From assembly GCF_042445055.1 (NCBI RefSeq), contig NZ_CP170339.1:1054001-1118000 (forward strand): a stretch of DNA of 64,000 nucleotides. Reading direction: 5' to 3'. Both the position numbers and the translations under genes were made by a program. Positions 52,501 to 62,783 of this stretch are shown here, in pieces. This DNA comes from Falsihalocynthiibacter sp042445055. GTDB lineage: Bacteria; Pseudomonadota; Alphaproteobacteria; Rhodobacterales; Rhodobacteraceae. Under the pieces are notes generated by a model. That model was not told the origin of the DNA, ran no database searches, and saw nothing but the letters and a program-made list of their open reading frames with translations. Every line of letters begins with the position of its first letter. Position 1 is the stretch's first letter.

Positions 52501-55500
52501 TGATATTGACGATAGTTTGCCAGACAATGTTGCGGATGAAACCGATAGTGTAACGCCGGTGACACCGTCAGACCTACTAGAGCCAATGGCAACTGATGCG
52601 GATGGCTCTGAGGCAATTAACCGACTTGTATTGGTGATCGAAGGGCTGCCTGTTGGATCTGATCTGGCTACGCTCAATTTTTCCGGTATTCCCGCGGGCG
52701 CAGTTGTGGCCACCGCTATTGGCGTCGGGGATTCAGTAACCATTACGATAACGCTTGAAAGCCCTGCTGTTCCTGATCCAGTGGCGGCATATGATGCAAT
52801 CAATTTTGAACTGCCGATAGATTTCTCAACTGCAAATCGGGTGGATATTACACCCGTGAGCGGGACGACGACTTTGCCGATCATTCTTCGCCTTACTGCG
52901 GAAACTGATGAAGATCAGGATCTGGCGAATGATAGTGTCGCGGATGGTCAAAAAACGGTCTCGCGCCAAATTGACATAGATTTCGAGTTGGACGCAGAGA
53001 TCGCAGCGCCAGCGCAGGTGACAGGTGTCGAGGATAGCAATGGGCCGACACTGGGAGTGACCGTCGATCTGGAGATCGATGTTCAACCTGTAGATATTGA
53101 CGGTTCCGAAGACAGTACGACCGTAGCGATTAAATATACAAATATACCTACTGGTGTGTCGTTTAATGGAGGTTCTTACGACCCGCAAACCGCAACATGG
53201 ACGGGCTCGATGGCGGAGGCAAACGCATTAGAGCTCACGCTTCCGCAGGATTACTCGGGAACGATAATATCGGTGATCACGGCGATTAGCCCAGAGGGGC
53301 GGGTATCCACACCTCAAGAAATCGTCATTTCAGGAACGGGTGATATCGACATAACCGCACCTGATATCGTGGTCGATGAGACGGATGCCGCGGTCGATAT
53401 TCGTCCTTCGGACCAATGGGTTGTTACTGTTACAGATACCAGCGGGAACCCGCCAGAGCAGATTGATACTGTCACCTTAACCCTCAATGATTTGCCGCCT
53501 GATGTACTGGTCGCAAACCCCGTGGGTGGTTCCGTCACATATGATCCGGTTGCCGGTGGTAGTTTTACTTTCGTGGGTAGCCTTGATCAATACAATGCGC
53601 TGGAGTTGCTGTTCCCCCGCGACTATTCGACCACCAACCCACAGACCGGTGTCACCGGATTTATTGAGGGAACGATCTCTGCCAACTCGACCGAGCAGCC
53701 CACTCCAGACACTGCCCCCGTGCGCCTACAGATTGAGGAAGAGGGGGACATCGAAGCTATCCTTCGGCCGGATATCATTCCGGATGAAACTGACCTTGAG
53801 ACACCCATCTCTCCTTCGGACTTGCTCACTGTAGTCGCCACTGATCGCGATGGCTCGGAAACTGTTCAGGAACTGACGCTGGTCGTCGAGGGGCTGCCTT
53901 CGATCTTTGTTGGTGGTGCGAACGATCCATACACTGATCTTCAGGTGAGCGGTGTTCCGACCGGAAATGTGAGTTTTGTGACGGCGGTTGATGGTTCTCT
54001 GACGATGACAATCACCCTCGATATTGCCCAATTCCCCGATGTGGTAGCAACCTATGAAGGCATCGGTTTTGTTCTTCCGCAGGATTTCTCAACAACTAAT
54101 CGCGTAGATATCTCGGCGGGTTCCTCGTTGCCGATGACTTTCCGACTGGAAGCAATAACCGACGAAGATCGCGACCCGACCTCTGATCTTGCCAATGACG
54201 GGCAGGTAACCGCTGAGCAAGTCGTTGTCATCGACTATGAACACGACATTAACCTTTCTGCAGAGCCGATCGTCACTGTGTTGGAGGATGGCGGTCCTAA
54301 TATGAGTGGCGGAACAACGATCACTGCTACTGATCTCGATATTGATATATCGGTTGATGACATTGATGGGTCTGAAACTAGCGGAAATTATGATCCTGCG
54401 TCAGGTAATAACGTTTCTATCTTCTATGTAAATCTTCCAGCGGGGACGACGTTTTCAAGCTTGGGCGGCGATGTCAGCACGCAATACGATCCCGCGACAC
54501 GCACATGGACGGGTTCGATAGATCAGGCGAACGATTTGTCGCTGCTGACGCCGCCGAATATCAATGGAACAATTGGATCTATCATCACGGTTGAGACTCC
54601 AGAGGGCGCGACGGCCACGCCGCAGACGATCATAATTCAGGCACAGCCAGACGCCCAACTTGACGGCGTCGTGATAACGCAAGAAACCGATGCGGACCTG
54701 CCTGTACGTCTTTCAGATTACATTTCGATTTTGGATCCCGATCCGGGAGAGACCGTTACGAGCGGAACCATAACGATCCCGAATTTGCCACCCGGTACCA
54801 CGGCGAACGGTGGCACGCTTGTCTCTGACCCTGCGAACCCAGGTATGTTACAACTTGAGTACACATATCCTGGCGGCACGGGGACATTTCCTGTCGATTT
54901 GGAGGTGACCTTTCCGCGAGATTTTTCGACCGAAAACCCAGGGCAGACGATCGTTGGTGAAGTTCATCTGGAAATTGACGACAATGGAACGCCTGAGGTT
55001 TTTGACGCAACATTCCCGATTACCATCGAGGTCGAAGGCGATGTGACCGTCGCGTTTGCGAACGGCACCGATGGCAACATCGATTTGGCCGAAACCGATG
55101 ATCCCGTTGATTTTAAGCCGTACGATCACCTCATTCCGATGGCGACCGATGTAGACGGGTCGGAACAGATAACTGAAGTTTCGGTAGTCTTTAATGACCT
55201 GCCAGCAGGCACAGAATTTTCGACAGACGATGGTGTTACATTCCAAGCAATTCCTAACGCTCGACTGGATTTCATAGGTACGTTCGCGGAGTATACCCAA
55301 CTGGTTGTAAGGCTCCCCGAGGACTATTCAACAACAAGCCCCCCGACCACATTGTTTGGCTTAGTTGGTGCCCTCACGGATGAGGGTGGCGTTGCGTTTG
55401 AGCGGATGGATATCAATGTTGCCTTCGAGCAGGACCTAGTTGTCACCGGCGATGCACTTACCATTGCCGAAAACGATCAGCCCGGAGACACCGACGAAGA

Positions 55501-58500
55501 CAATACTCCTGAAGGGCCACAGGCCGGATATGAGCTATTCCGTATTTCAGACGTCGTTGACGCCGCAGCCGATAGTAGCGCGGGGCCGGATGGCGATGAC
55601 GACGGCTCCGAGGTGATCAATAGCATCACCTTGACGATCGATAATCTGCCTGATGGCTCGATGATTTCCTACGACGGAGGAGCAACTTTCGCCACTTTGC
55701 CAAATGGCCCGTATACCGAGACATTCACGACCATCGCTGATTATCGGAATGTTGTGTTCACCCTACCCGATGATTTTTCCACACGAGATGGAGACATTAC
55801 GGGGAGCGCCCAATTCCAAACCAACGAGGGTGGAGATGAAACGCGCGACTTCACCGTTACTGTCACGCCCGAGGCCGACGTCGATATCATTACGAATGAC
55901 ATTACGGAGATTGAGGATTTAGTCTCTGCGACACCGATACCGCTTAACTTGGACGCAATAGTTACGGACATTGATGGCTCGGAATCTATCGTTGATCCAA
56001 TCGTGGTGACATTTACAGATCTGCCGACCAATGGTGATACCGTACTTGATGACGGAACAGGCGTACCTGTGACCTTGTCGGGGCCAACTGCCACGGTGAA
56101 TTTAACGCTCGCGCAGCTTCAGGCGCTGACGGTCACCTCTCTTCCACAGCATTTCTCTGGAATTATCCAGATTGAGGTCGAAGTCCAAACCGACGAAGGC
56201 GGTGCCACGACGGATACAATGGCGTTGAATATTACGCCTGTGGCGGAGCCAGTCATCGACCTGTCGGTGGAAGTTTCTGCTCCGGATGTGACACAAGATT
56301 CAAGCGGAGCATATGTCGTTAAGGAAGACACTCAATTCACGCTACAAATAGATGCCTCAACGCCGGATCAAGACGGGTCGGAGGAACTAACGCAGATCGT
56401 TATTGAGAATATTCCAACAGGATGGCTGCCGAATGGTGCCGTGCCGACCAGTCTGTTCACAGGTGACGTGTCCAAGATTTCGGGCGCGACAATGTCTGGC
56501 ACGACGCTAACGATTGATCTCAATTCGGGAAATACGAGCTTTAACGCGGGTGTGCTGACAACGCCGAACCTGAATGACGATAGCGATGTCATTGATTTGG
56601 TTGGCGATGACCTTATTGCGACAGTTACTTCGGTTGATACAGCGGCTGGATTGCCGAGCGACACTCAAACCGCGACAGACACCGTCGACGTTGATGTCGA
56701 TGCGGTGGTTGATCCTATTGATATCACAGCGAATAACCGTGCCGTCAATGAGAACACGTCAGGTAATCGCAACGTGCGCCTCAATATGACGGGCTTTGCA
56801 TTGCAGGACACGGACGGCTCAGAGGTCGTTACGGCATTGCGATTTGATCTGTCAGTTGTAACGGCATCAGATAATTTCAGCGTCAGCGATTTGGACGTTT
56901 ATGTTGCAAGCGGAAACGCCGCATATGCTCATATTACCCTAGTACCAGATCCCTCGGACCCGCTTTCGGCAGAACTTATTGTAGAGCCCGCGGGCGGCGC
57001 GACAGCCGATCAGTTCGCCACCGCTCTCGAGAATCTTGTCCTTCGCTTTCCTCAGCACTTTAGTGGCGTCACAACTCTTGATGGCGAGCTAAGCTGGGAG
57101 GAGGCGAATACGACCGGAAACGAATACGACCTTGCTGACAACACCGCGACCGAACCTGTCGCCCTAACGGTTACGGTTCGACCCGTCGCCGAAGCGGAAC
57201 TCGAGAGCAGCGTTTTTGTTCTGCGCACCGAAGAAGTTCCAACAGGGGAGCCGCTCCGCGTTGACGCGCAGGTTAAGGATGGCTCTGTATCGGGTGCCGA
57301 GATTCTAACGCTATTGGAAAGCACGGATGATGGTTCGAGCCCCGCTGGTACGACCACAAAGGCAGACGGTCAGGTGAATCTATTCGTCGGTATCGCCGGT
57401 TCGACACCTGACTTGGATGGCTCGGAGGAGCTGGACACTATCGTCATTAGCAATATCCCGACCGCGTGGATCGCACAAAGCGGTGGCGTCGTGGATATGA
57501 CCTCATTCTATGACATTACTGGTCAAGGTTCATTATCGCAGGCCGAACGTAATAAAATCGACACCGCCACCTACGACAGTGCAACTGGCGAGTTGACAAT
57601 TACATTCGTTCCAGATGTGACGGAGTTTGACGGAGCATTGTTGTTACAGCCGTCACTCTACGAGGATTACGATATCGATCGTAACAACTCTGACCCATAT
57701 ACTTCGGTGGGTGACTTTTTTGATGCCGATCTCAATATCAAGGTGACAACAACAGATACCAATACTGTTCAAACACGCACCAGGGATGCCGATGCGACCT
57801 TCGATGTTGACGTGAATCCGGTGAACAATTTTGCAAATGTCGTATCCCTTCCAGTTGGAAATGAAGCCGTTATTGATGCCGCTGGGGGCGTGGCAAATTT
57901 CTCGCTCTTGACTGATTTCAAGGATCTGGATGGCTCAGAGCAGATTACGGCTGTTGTCCTTCGTAATGTACCATCCAATATAACGATTTATGTGGACGAT
58001 ACCTCCAATCCTGGCGGCCCCAAAGTGCCAGCACTCATTACGGTTTTAAACAGTCCACCAGGTTTCAATACTTGGAGCTTGGAAGCAAACTACAACAATG
58101 GCGTCATTCAATGGGATGATATCAGGGTAGAGGGCATCCCATTACACTGGGCTGGCGAAATTATTGAATCGATTGACGTTGTTACGACAGAAGACGATGG
58201 TAATACGCGAACAACAAACTCTCAGGTGCCAGTCCACATTGAGCCCGTCGCCGATGGTGGCGATCCATCTGAGAAAACGTCTACCGATGAGGATACGGCC
58301 GTTCGGGTCGTGATCGACGGCAATATCATTGATAACTCTACGAATTCTCCTGAATCCCCAGAGGCGATCCTCGACACTATTGAAGTTTTGCATATTTCTA
58401 CCGATAGCTTTGGGCGCGTGCCGGAATTTTATCTCGGGAATCCAGCGGCGGGCGGAACCAAAATCGACTCTTCGGCGGGGACATTCTTGTTAACTCCAGC

Positions 58501-61500
58501 ACAAGCGCAGAACCTTTGGGTACTGCCAGGGCAGGATAGCAACGAGCAAATTACATTTGAAATCGAGGTCGTCTACTATGAGACGATCAAACCGTCTGAG
58601 TTCACAACAGGCAGGGGTACTGTCACCATCGACGTAAGTGGCGTTGCGGATACTCCGATTGTCACCGTGCAAAGCGCCGATCCGAACGACAGCTCAAACC
58701 CGACGATTCCACAGTCCTCAGTCGATGCCATCTATGACGCTTCTGTCCACTATGATCAGCTATATGGCTATGCTGGTTATGACAGTAATTCATTTACCCT
58801 TGATCAAAAACTGACCGAAATGGCGCTCGAGCTTGGATATGATGATCCGTCGGTCTTTGGCTCGGTGTTTGATGCTGCGGCACCACTCGCGGGAACGATG
58901 TCCGAGATTCAGAATACGGCGGGCAACTTCGACGGCTCTGAGACGATCTATTATATGATTACAGGCGTCGACCCTTCGACCTCGTTCGTCGGCGCGACGC
59001 CGATTGATGCTTCGGGTGAAACCTACATTGTCACCGCCAGCCAACTTGCTTCGATGGAGTTCGTTCCAAATCAGGTGAACGAGGTTACCTATTATGACAT
59101 GCAATTCCACGCCATTGTCATTGAGGACGATCAAGTTATCGGCAGCTTGCCGGGTCCAGACGTCGCCGCCAATCTAGCATATATCAATAGTCTCGCTGGT
59201 GGCGCGGTCGAAACGAGGGACTTCACCGTTGTTGTGCTTCCTGACCCCGGTTCACCTGGTCTGCCTTGCACACCAAATCAAGAACTTCCACTTCCAACGC
59301 TCACGCTGATAGGGAGCGGCGACGAAGATACGGCCATTCCTCTACAAATTAAACTGACGCCAAATCCGCCATTTTACGATTCAATCGCCGATCTGATAAA
59401 CTTGCCTAACGGTGTGGATGGCAGCTTTACGTTGGCGCTTGATCTGCCGGCTGGGGCGACACTCAGTAGTACTCCGAGCGGCGCGGTGCTTCTGGATCCC
59501 GCTACGGGCCAATGGATCGTCGATTTCGCCAAACTTGGAGTGGACCCCAATGATCCGACCCAAACCGAAGGCTCAATACTCTTTACGCCACCGGCACATC
59601 AATCAAGCCCTGATAACCCATTTGCGGCTAGCGAGACACTTGGTCCGAATGACCCTTACGACGGCTTGAATACCCTTGATTTTTCAACACGTCTCTTGAA
59701 TGTCACCTGCGGCACAGTTGATGATGGTTCTGGCCAGTTTTCTCTTGTGATTAACCCTGTGGTGGATGGTCCTAGCATTTCTTTCAGAGGCATCAAGCGA
59801 TTTGATGAAGATACAGATTACCAGCTGAACCTTGATATCACGGACCCTGACGGTGGGGAGCGGCTGACGGGCGACGTTGAAATCTCCTTCACCGGAAGCG
59901 GGCCCGGGTGGACAGGGGATGTCGACCTCTATGACAAGAACGGCATTTTGATAACGCCGTCGTCGCAAGGTGTTTACTCAGTTCCGATTGATCAGATTGA
60001 CGGCCTCTATATTCGCCCTCCCCAACATTTTGGCGGTGGCAGCATAAATATCACCGTTTCGGCCACTGCGGAGGATATAGATGGATCGACCAAGACGAAC
60101 TCTGCGACCCAAAAAGTAAATGTCATTGCGGTCGCGGATGTTCCGACGTTCACTTTTGACACAAGCGTCTTGGACGCTGATACGGGCCTCCCATATCTTG
60201 ACGTGACTTCTGGAACGCCGGTCGTCACATTGATCGAAGATATCGCATTCACCGCGTATGATGTTGTTCAACCTGACACGCCGGACAAAGATGGTTCTGA
60301 AACGACGTCGATCGTGATCGACCTTACCAACGCGCCGGGCTTGACCATTTCGGGGCCAAGCGGTGGCGGGTTTATTGATAACGGTGATGGTACTTATACC
60401 GTGTCCGAAGGGGCATATCAGAGCGTAACGTTCTCTCTCGATCCTGAACATGCACGCACGCCGGATTCAATAAACGGAATTGCCGCAGAGTTTCCGGTAA
60501 CTGTGACTGTTCAAACCCTCGAGTTATCTAATGCAGATACTCAAACAGCCTCCCAAGACTTTATCGTCCGCGTGCGCCCTGATGCTGATGTGCCCACTCT
60601 CACCGCAAGTCTTGATCCAGCCACCGGCACCGAAGACCAAGCGGCCGCATACTCCATTAGCTTGTCTGCAACCACGCCCGATCCACACGAAGAGATGGAG
60701 TTTCAGGTTACATTGCCCACTGATACGAGCGGCAATCCCATTGGCACTATCTTGGTGGGCGGTGTCGCGCAAACGCCAGTTGGCGGCGTTGTAACTATTG
60801 CGGGGACGAGTTCAGGTGGTGGATTTCAGCCCGTCGGGGCCGTGACGTTTGTACCGCCAGCGGATTTTGGTGGAGATGTGTCCTTCAGTGTTGTGGCAGT
60901 CACTATTGACTCAACAGACCCATCAGCGATCTTTGAAGATCGGCAACCTTCTCCTGCTCAACAACTTGATCTGTCCATTGCGCCAGCGCCTGACCTCGTT
61001 CTGACGGTTGATGTGCCCGCTGTGACGCTTCAGGAAACAGATGCGGCGGTGCTATATTCACCAGCTGCGGATTTTACGATCGACGTGACCGACGTTGATG
61101 GTTCAGAGCAAATAGACTCCGTGACCTATACACTGACGGGTGTGCCTGACGGTACAACTTGGAGCGCGGGGGCTTTGAGCGGTACGGCATCAGGCGGAAC
61201 GCTTACATTCACGGGGTCGCAGGCGGATTTCAATGCGCTTGAAATTTCGTTCCCTGCCGATTTTGCTACGAACGGAACCTCGGTTGATGGCTCGATCACG
61301 GTGACCACAAATGAGGGTGGTAATGCGACGGACACATTCACGATCGACGTCGATGGCGAATTGGATGTTTCCGTTACTAACATCACTCCGATCTCAGTAG
61401 CAGATACAGGAGCGCCAGTTGTTGTGGACTTCGGTATCGACGCTCAGATACTTCCTGACGAAACGAGCAACCCGTGGGAAACCCTCGAGGAAGTGGTGAT

Positions 61501-62620
61501 AAGCTTCAATACCGCGCTTCCTGCTGGGACGACCGCCTCTGCGGGGACCATAGATTTTGGCGCAAATACCCTTACGGTTACGCGCGGCGCGACAGATACG
61601 GCAACATTTGCCGCTACCATCGCGGCGCTCACGTTGACCATGCCTGCTGGCTCTGCGGTTGCGTTGGACGGAGATATAGTCGTTACAACCAATCATGGCA
61701 CTGCAGCGGCGCAGTCTTTCCAAGTGGACCTTAATCAAGCTCCCGTACCCAGCACTTCACCCACAATCGAGATTTCAGGAACAACGAGCTATACCATTGC
61801 CGCAGCGGATTTGTTGCAAGGGGTGACCGATCCTGAAGGCAACAACATGGAAATCGCCAATCCTGCGACAGCCGATCCAGACGTAACCGTAACGCTGCTT
61901 GCAAATGGCGACGTGGAAGTAACGGTACCCGATGCCTATGCGGGCACTCCAACGCTGACCTACGATATTGTGGATGACGGGGTTCCTCCTGCATCTGCTT
62001 CAGCGACGGCAACGCTTGAAATTAATACCCTTCAGATGGTTGCCACTGGGGCAACCCATCAAGGGAACCCTCTTCTTTCTGATGTAACGGGTGCGGCGGG
62101 CGGTAATGACATCGCCCTTGGAACTGCAAATGCCGACTCTGTAGTTGTCGATGCCACTTCGCCTTACGATGAAATCGAAGGCTTTAGCATGCTAGGCGGC
62201 GATGATCTGGTTGATTTGTCAATGGCTTCGCGCGGGTTCTCGGTGGACGGTGGGGCAGGGGCCGACAATATTATCGGAAGCGCATTCGATGATGTTCTGA
62301 TCGGCGGAACCGAGGCCGACACCCTCTTTGGAGGGGACGGTAGAGATTTGTTCGTTCTGGACGATCTCTCGGCCTCCGATGTGATAGAGGACTATGAGTC
62401 ACCTTCCGCAGCACCAGGCGACAATGATCGCGTTGACCTTACCGCACTTGTGCAATCCGACGATGTAACCGCGCATGTTTCATATAATTCATCAAACGGC
62501 GCGCTTATCGTCGACGGTAATCAAGTCGCAACGCTCGGTATCGCAGGTGGCGGCTTCTCTGATCAAGTTGCGATTATCTTTGAGGATGCGGCGGGGCAGC
62601 AACAAAGTGCTGTTCTGTAA
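49565..62620 (+). CDS. giant RTX repeat adhesin, type I secreted (4351 residues)
   Basis: Predicted surface or secreted adhesin, the largest gene in the window, uninterrupted over 13 kb. ATG with GGAG seven bases upstream. There is no Sec signal peptide. Residues 1-165 form a unique N-terminal module with RLPAGKLI and IIGNDLVLVQPDGTLVVLLG, like the retention or prefix modules of LapA/BapA-type adhesins. Residues about 178-4100 hold roughly 22-24 beta-sandwich-type repeats of 100-160 residues marked by ETD/EDT openings, DGSE calcium-type acidic motifs and late FPxDFSTxNR or DFSG motifs, akin to the T1SS-143 repeat family. The C-terminus has four RTX-like nonapeptides (GGDDLVDLS, GGAGADNII, GGTEADTLF, GGDGRDLFV; about 4211-4268) and a final type I secretion target. 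Cysteines number only two (3235, 3382). No ABC exporter gene is near. Ligand unknown. Confidence 0.92.
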   Translation: MSNDLGSFAGSSLQDIGPVELENILTDLRAGIGYVGIIVIDAAEQDIIRLPAGKLISQPLIIGNDLVLVQPDGTLVVLLGAAELDMDVVAENATLSTDDLADLALPATMWDSISEIAEKGTIARSSGGPEMLVSVPDPLIGLPFSPLLPPTDYLTPERREEDYSGGGSLISSVIVGPDDIIATETDATVSIRLGDYFSVTSILGAGGVPYEDLSITIFKLPIGTTATLGSFTPDGSGTLTYTFSGSPDDLPNLVLTFPKDFSTDNRSDIVSGDLSGTISVKTDFGDFDTRDFTIRLQVELDVNLDAPAVLRDIEDSYNGDDTGVQLDLGISVAAIDLDGSEDSTRIEIVYTNMPLFAHFNGGSYDVASGVWSGTMAEANALELHLPGDFSGTIDSIIYAISPEGRVEIPQRIEIAPTGDVDFALTELVTAETDAPTIVQPSLSWVISISDTDNTAPHEVLDSVSFTLNGLPAGVKILGGQGATITYDAAAGGSLTFVGTGEQYAQLRLSFPKDYSTESPLQGSTGALTGTISATSTEDPVGGQNLPISLRITPEGDVTIDDTLPDNVPDETDAPTPVKPSDLMLPAPTDMDNSEKIVGALFSVDGLPAGSDIASLGLVLPTGAQTTFVAGVNGSETLYIQLLDAQVGDVLAAYTAIEFALPKDFSTTNRTDLTVGTEMPLTLQLFVGTDEEQNYGIDLANDGQAIATRVIDIDFEADLTLNATPTVTGVEDSLAGDGSGVEVNLGIVIEPVDIDGSEDVIFVEITYTDLPFGTVFLNGTTNLTSNYDRSTGIWSGTEAEAEALSLQLPGDYSGTINASIRAYSPEGEVFQDQTIEISPTPDIDFEITDIQRAETDHSVIVRPAADWKVEISDNDLNLPLERLETVTLTLNDLPPGVVINSPLGGSITYDAVNGGQLVFTGTGDEYSALLLQFPTDFSTENRTPPQIDGPITGTLAATSTEGAATSPVPLNLVITPEGDVDIDDSLPDNVADETDSVTPVTPSDLLEPMATDADGSEAINRLVLVIEGLPVGSDLATLNFSGIPAGAVVATAIGVGDSVTITITLESPAVPDPVAAYDAINFELPIDFSTANRVDITPVSGTTTLPIILRLTAETDEDQDLANDSVADGQKTVSRQIDIDFELDAEIAAPAQVTGVEDSNGPTLGVTVDLEIDVQPVDIDGSEDSTTVAIKYTNIPTGVSFNGGSYDPQTATWTGSMAEANALELTLPQDYSGTIISVITAISPEGRVSTPQEIVISGTGDIDITAPDIVVDETDAAVDIRPSDQWVVTVTDTSGNPPEQIDTVTLTLNDLPPDVLVANPVGGSVTYDPVAGGSFTFVGSLDQYNALELLFPRDYSTTNPQTGVTGFIEGTISANSTEQPTPDTAPVRLQIEEEGDIEAILRPDIIPDETDLETPISPSDLLTVVATDRDGSETVQELTLVVEGLPSIFVGGANDPYTDLQVSGVPTGNVSFVTAVDGSLTMTITLDIAQFPDVVATYEGIGFVLPQDFSTTNRVDISAGSSLPMTFRLEAITDEDRDPTSDLANDGQVTAEQVVVIDYEHDINLSAEPIVTVLEDGGPNMSGGTTITATDLDIDISVDDIDGSETSGNYDPASGNNVSIFYVNLPAGTTFSSLGGDVSTQYDPATRTWTGSIDQANDLSLLTPPNINGTIGSIITVETPEGATATPQTIIIQAQPDAQLDGVVITQETDADLPVRLSDYISILDPDPGETVTSGTITIPNLPPGTTANGGTLVSDPANPGMLQLEYTYPGGTGTFPVDLEVTFPRDFSTENPGQTIVGEVHLEIDDNGTPEVFDATFPITIEVEGDVTVAFANGTDGNIDLAETDDPVDFKPYDHLIPMATDVDGSEQITEVSVVFNDLPAGTEFSTDDGVTFQAIPNARLDFIGTFAEYTQLVVRLPEDYSTTSPPTTLFGLVGALTDEGGVAFERMDINVAFEQDLVVTGDALTIAENDQPGDTDEDNTPEGPQAGYELFRISDVVDAAADSSAGPDGDDDGSEVINSITLTIDNLPDGSMISYDGGATFATLPNGPYTETFTTIADYRNVVFTLPDDFSTRDGDITGSAQFQTNEGGDETRDFTVTVTPEADVDIITNDITEIEDLVSATPIPLNLDAIVTDIDGSESIVDPIVVTFTDLPTNGDTVLDDGTGVPVTLSGPTATVNLTLAQLQALTVTSLPQHFSGIIQIEVEVQTDEGGATTDTMALNITPVAEPVIDLSVEVSAPDVTQDSSGAYVVKEDTQFTLQIDASTPDQDGSEELTQIVIENIPTGWLPNGAVPTSLFTGDVSKISGATMSGTTLTIDLNSGNTSFNAGVLTTPNLNDDSDVIDLVGDDLIATVTSVDTAAGLPSDTQTATDTVDVDVDAVVDPIDITANNRAVNENTSGNRNVRLNMTGFALQDTDGSEVVTALRFDLSVVTASDNFSVSDLDVYVASGNAAYAHITLVPDPSDPLSAELIVEPAGGATADQFATALENLVLRFPQHFSGVTTLDGELSWEEANTTGNEYDLADNTATEPVALTVTVRPVAEAELESSVFVLRTEEVPTGEPLRVDAQVKDGSVSGAEILTLLESTDDGSSPAGTTTKADGQVNLFVGIAGSTPDLDGSEELDTIVISNIPTAWIAQSGGVVDMTSFYDITGQGSLSQAERNKIDTATYDSATGELTITFVPDVTEFDGALLLQPSLYEDYDIDRNNSDPYTSVGDFFDADLNIKVTTTDTNTVQTRTRDADATFDVDVNPVNNFANVVSLPVGNEAVIDAAGGVANFSLLTDFKDLDGSEQITAVVLRNVPSNITIYVDDTSNPGGPKVPALITVLNSPPGFNTWSLEANYNNGVIQWDDIRVEGIPLHWAGEIIESIDVVTTEDDGNTRTTNSQVPVHIEPVADGGDPSEKTSTDEDTAVRVVIDGNIIDNSTNSPESPEAILDTIEVLHISTDSFGRVPEFYLGNPAAGGTKIDSSAGTFLLTPAQAQNLWVLPGQDSNEQITFEIEVVYYETIKPSEFTTGRGTVTIDVSGVADTPIVTVQSADPNDSSNPTIPQSSVDAIYDASVHYDQLYGYAGYDSNSFTLDQKLTEMALELGYDDPSVFGSVFDAAAPLAGTMSEIQNTAGNFDGSETIYYMITGVDPSTSFVGATPIDASGETYIVTASQLASMEFVPNQVNEVTYYDMQFHAIVIEDDQVIGSLPGPDVAANLAYINSLAGGAVETRDFTVVVLPDPGSPGLPCTPNQELPLPTLTLIGSGDEDTAIPLQIKLTPNPPFYDSIADLINLPNGVDGSFTLALDLPAGATLSSTPSGAVLLDPATGQWIVDFAKLGVDPNDPTQTEGSILFTPPAHQSSPDNPFAASETLGPNDPYDGLNTLDFSTRLLNVTCGTVDDGSGQFSLVINPVVDGPSISFRGIKRFDEDTDYQLNLDITDPDGGERLTGDVEISFTGSGPGWTGDVDLYDKNGILITPSSQGVYSVPIDQIDGLYIRPPQHFGGGSINITVSATAEDIDGSTKTNSATQKVNVIAVADVPTFTFDTSVLDADTGLPYLDVTSGTPVVTLIEDIAFTAYDVVQPDTPDKDGSETTSIVIDLTNAPGLTISGPSGGGFIDNGDGTYTVSEGAYQSVTFSLDPEHARTPDSINGIAAEFPVTVTVQTLELSNADTQTASQDFIVRVRPDADVPTLTASLDPATGTEDQAAAYSISLSATTPDPHEEMEFQVTLPTDTSGNPIGTILVGGVAQTPVGGVVTIAGTSSGGGFQPVGAVTFVPPADFGGDVSFSVVAVTIDSTDPSAIFEDRQPSPAQQLDLSIAPAPDLVLTVDVPAVTLQETDAAVLYSPAADFTIDVTDVDGSEQIDSVTYTLTGVPDGTTWSAGALSGTASGGTLTFTGSQADFNALEISFPADFATNGTSVDGSITVTTNEGGNATDTFTIDVDGELDVSVTNITPISVADTGAPVVVDFGIDAQILPDETSNPWETLEEVVISFNTALPAGTTASAGTIDFGANTLTVTRGATDTATFAATIAALTLTMPAGSAVALDGDIVVTTNHGTAAAQSFQVDLNQAPVPSTSPTIEISGTTSYTIAAADLLQGVTDPEGNNMEIANPATADPDVTVTLLANGDVEVTVPDAYAGTPTLTYDIVDDGVPPASASATATLEINTLQMVATGATHQGNPLLSDVTGAAGGNDIALGTANADSVVVDATSPYDEIEGFSMLGGDDLVDLSMASRGFSVDGGAGADNIIGSAFDDVLIGGTEADTLFGGDGRDLFVLDDLSASDVIEDYESPSAAPGDNDRVDLTALVQSDDVTAHVSYNSSNGALIVDGNQVATLGIAGGGFSDQVAIIFEDAAGQQQSAVL
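50473..54256 (+). repeat. three-domain super-repeat within the RTX adhesin, three copies
   Basis: A unit of about 420 residues recurs at 50473-51721, 51722-53002 and 53003-54256 (residues 303, 720 and 1147 onward). Each copy has domain A (APxVxxVEDS...DGSED...SPEGxV), domain B (ETDxxxxxxPSxxWxVxISD...TFTGTxxQYxxL) and domain C (PDETDxxTPVxPSDL...ATDxDGSE...FSTTNR). A fourth A-like domain follows from 54257. Protein similarity is high while codons differ, so the copies are not recent exact duplications. Confidence 0.8.
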
Positions 62621-62783
62621 CGCTATTATTCGAGTGTTTGGCGGCTAAGCGCACACTTGTAATCTTGTACGTCCAGTGCGCTGGTCGCTATTGACTGCTG
62701 ATCTGCATTTTGGCTCGAGAGAATAGGTGTCAGCGAAAACCCGAGCGAGGCCAAACTGGCGGTTGCGGTTCTTCCCATTGAAA

